Positions 62,500 through 64,000 of a stretch of DNA of 64,000 nt are shown here, piece after piece (within the stretch, counting starts at the first letter, position 1; the number at the start of each line of letters is the position of its first letter). A program made the translations under genes and the position numbers. The DNA lies in assembly GCA_032388755.1 (NCBI GenBank), contig CP135593.1, positions 496,001-560,000 of the forward strand. Direction: 5' to 3'. Source of the stretch: Neisseria sp. DTU_2020_1000833_1_SI_GRL_NUU_006. GTDB lineage: Bacteria > Pseudomonadota > Gammaproteobacteria > Burkholderiales > Neisseriaceae. The notes under the pieces were generated by a model. It was not told where the DNA came from, did not search any database, and worked only from the letters and a program-made list of their open reading frames with translations.

Positions 62500-62544
62500 A
62501 AAGGTCGTCTGAAAACCGAAAATATGGTTTTCAGACGACCTTTG
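62500..62544. terminator. DUS-pair terminator after the C39 peptidase gene
   Basis: AAGGTCGTCTGAAAACC and GGTTTTCAGACGACCTTT close the toxin locus. Confidence 0.85.
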
Positions 62545-62619
62545 TTGTATTTGGTAACTATATGTTCCCGTTGTATAATCGCGGGTTTTCAATTCAATAA
62601 TAAACATACAGGAACCGCC

Positions 62620-64000
62620 ATGACAGAATCCATCACCCGCGACAGTATGCAATACGATGTCGTGATTGTCGGCGCAGGCCCGTCGGGTTTGTCCGCCGCC
62701 ATCAAACTCAAGCAGCTTGCCGAAAAAAACGGGCGCGAAATCAGCGTTTGCGTGGTGGAGAAGGGTTCTGAGGCGGGTGCGCATTCGCTGGCGGGTGCGG
62801 TCATCGATCCGATTGCGCTGAATGAGCTGATTCCCGATTGGAAAGAAAAAGGCGCGCCGCTGACGCGCGCGGTAACGCAGGACAAAGTGTTGTTCCTGAC
62901 TGAGAAAAAAGCGTTCAATCTGCCGGTTACTCCTAATTTTGACAATCACGGCAATTATATCGCCAGCTTGGGCGAAGTTGTGCGCTGGTTGGCGGAGCAG
63001 GCGGAAAATATGGGCGTGGAAATCTATCCGGGCTTTGCCGCTGCCGAAGTGCTGTATCACGAAGACGGTTCGGTCAAAGGCATTGCAACCGGCAATATGG
63101 GTGTAGGTAAAGACGGCGAGCTGACCGACAGTTTCCAGCCCGGCATGGAGCTTTGGGCGCAGCAAACCCTGTTTGCCGAAGGTTGCCGCGGTTCGCTTTC
63201 CAAGCAAATCATCGAGCGTTTCCAACTCGACCGAAACAGCCAGCCGCAAACTTACGGCTTGGGCATCAAAGAGATTTGGGAAGTGTCGTCTGAAAAACAT
63301 CAGCCAGGTCTGGTTATACACAGCGCGGGCTGGCCGCTGGACAGCAAAACCTACGGCGGCGCGTTTGTTTACCATTTCGACGACAACAAGGTCGCCGTCG
63401 GTTTTGTGGTCGGTTTGGACTATCAAAACCCTTATCTGTCGCCGTTTGAAGAGTTCCAACGTTTCAAAACCCATCCGGAAATCCGCAAAACCTTCGAAGG
63501 CGGTCGCCGTATCGCTTACGGCGCGCGTTCGCTGATTGAAGGCGGTTTGCAAAGCCTGCCGAAGCTCTCATTCAAAGGCGGCGTTTTAATCGGCGATGCC
63601 GCCGGATTCCTGAATATGCCGCGTATCAAAGGCATCCATACAGCCATGAAATCCGCCATGCTTGCCGCTGAAGCCGTGTTCCCCTTGTTGGAAAACCTCG
63701 AAGAAGTGGAAAGCTTCGACAGCGGCAAAGAAGCGTCGGATTATCAGCAACGTTTTGAACAAAGCTGGCTGTATCAAGAGCTTTACGCTGCGCGTAACGT
63801 CCGTCCGTCATTCAAATGGGGCGTTTACCTCGGTTCAATCTATACCGGCATCGACCAGATGATTTTCAGAGGCAAGGCCCCGTGGACCTTGAAACATCAC
63901 GGCAAAGACAACGAGCAGCTCAAAAAAGCCGCCGCGTGCAAGCCGATTGATTATCCGAAACCCGACGGCGTGTTGACCTTCGACCGTTTAAGCAGCGTCT
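62620..64000 (+). CDS. Electron transfer flavoprotein-ubiquinone oxidoreductase (partial)
   Basis: The enzyme passes electrons from ETF to ubiquinone in the inner membrane. The start (MTESITRDSMQYDVVIVGAG) follows AGGAACC. About 460 residues are present before the window ends; the family has about 550. The FAD site GAGPSG is at 18-23, followed by EKGSEAGAHSLAGAVIDP and the SYGLGIKE-like block YGLGIKEIWEV. GGVLIGDAAGFLNMPRIKG is the second FAD contact. The 4Fe-4S Cys motifs lie beyond the window end. Confidence 0.95.
   Translation, partial: MTESITRDSMQYDVVIVGAGPSGLSAAIKLKQLAEKNGREISVCVVEKGSEAGAHSLAGAVIDPIALNELIPDWKEKGAPLTRAVTQDKVLFLTEKKAFNLPVTPNFDNHGNYIASLGEVVRWLAEQAENMGVEIYPGFAAAEVLYHEDGSVKGIATGNMGVGKDGELTDSFQPGMELWAQQTLFAEGCRGSLSKQIIERFQLDRNSQPQTYGLGIKEIWEVSSEKHQPGLVIHSAGWPLDSKTYGGAFVYHFDDNKVAVGFVVGLDYQNPYLSPFEEFQRFKTHPEIRKTFEGGRRIAYGARSLIEGGLQSLPKLSFKGGVLIGDAAGFLNMPRIKGIHTAMKSAMLAAEAVFPLLENLEEVESFDSGKEASDYQQRFEQSWLYQELYAARNVRPSFKWGVYLGSIYTGIDQMIFRGKAPWTLKHHGKDNEQLKKAAACKPIDYPKPDGVLTFDRLSSV

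Noticed and set aside
61882..63552. Long minus-strand open frame of 556 codons
   Set aside because: It lies antisense to the C39 peptidase and the ETF-ubiquinone oxidoreductase genes, both of which have clear catalytic or FAD motifs on the plus strand. Its own translation shows no conserved motif.

Overview
The window is a piece of a Neisseria chromosome, most likely an oral or commensal species. Dozens of copies of the 12-mer AGGTCGTCTGAA (the AG-muc dialect of the neisserial DNA uptake sequence, DUS) are scattered through it, many as inverted pairs serving as terminators between genes. Correia elements, a dRS3-type repeat, aniA/norB, hpuAB with a Slam gene, pilW and Neisseria-like housekeeping gene order all agree. 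No virulence-defining pathogen locus is seen, and the DUS dialect argues against N. meningitidis and N. gonorrhoeae.

Layout. 1-2.7 kb: the 3' end of an rhs (YD-repeat) gene, partly duplicated and cut by an IS481-family element, then a decayed IS30-family transposase. 2.7-5.9 kb: a fragment of a podovirus-like prophage (scaffold, Bbp19-like protein, portal, small protein, acetyltransferase), all on the minus strand and partly broken, ending near tRNA-Leu(UAG). 6.2-10.1 kb: a GAF-like protein, ribA, a hypothetical gene, a tyrosine phosphatase and a thioredoxin-like lipoprotein. 10.6-14.9 kb: transhydrogenase pntB and pntA, separated by a LysE-type exporter and a small secreted protein. 15-22 kb: gloA, an RlmL-like methyltransferase, fumC, yicC, rph, lysC. 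22.3-26.5 kb: a pqiABC-type lipid transport operon and a glutathione transferase. 26.6-38.5 kb: a LytS-type kinase, argH, cmk-rpsA-ihfB, zapE, ndk, and the rlmN-pilW-rodZ-ispG operon. 38.7-43.9 kb: the denitrification block nirV-like/aniA divergent from norB, with an FNR site and a separate palindrome at the norB promoter. 44-45.3 kb: an orphan phage-type nuclease/metallopeptidase gene closed by a Correia element. 45.4-51.1 kb: hpuB, hpuA, a Fur box and a divergent slam gene. 51.3-57 kb: greB, rpsO, dsbB, a sodium:alanine symporter, yebC and a metal-binding protein gene. 57.2-62.5 kb: an unusual secretion/toxin locus. 62.6 kb to the end: the start of the ETF-ubiquinone oxidoreductase gene.

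The most interesting region is 57.2-62.5 kb. An outer-membrane barrel gene is followed by a small secreted protein carrying both a Sec signal peptide and a bacteriocin-like double-glycine-type leader. Then come an IS3-family insertion, several AT-rich small genes that look like immunity genes, a repeat of the barrel gene's 3' end, and a periplasmic C39 peptidase. Removing the IS and one copy of its 3-bp target duplication restores a 150-residue pre-toxin with a His-rich, nuclease-like tail. I infer a polymorphic toxin-immunity system in which a periplasmic C39 peptidase matures a Sec-exported toxin, with downstream cassettes exchanged by recombination at the repeat.

A theme runs through the window. 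Three toxin-like genes (the Rhs tip, the phage nuclease gene and the C39-linked toxin) are each cut by a different mobile element, and in two of them the element itself supplies the stop codon.
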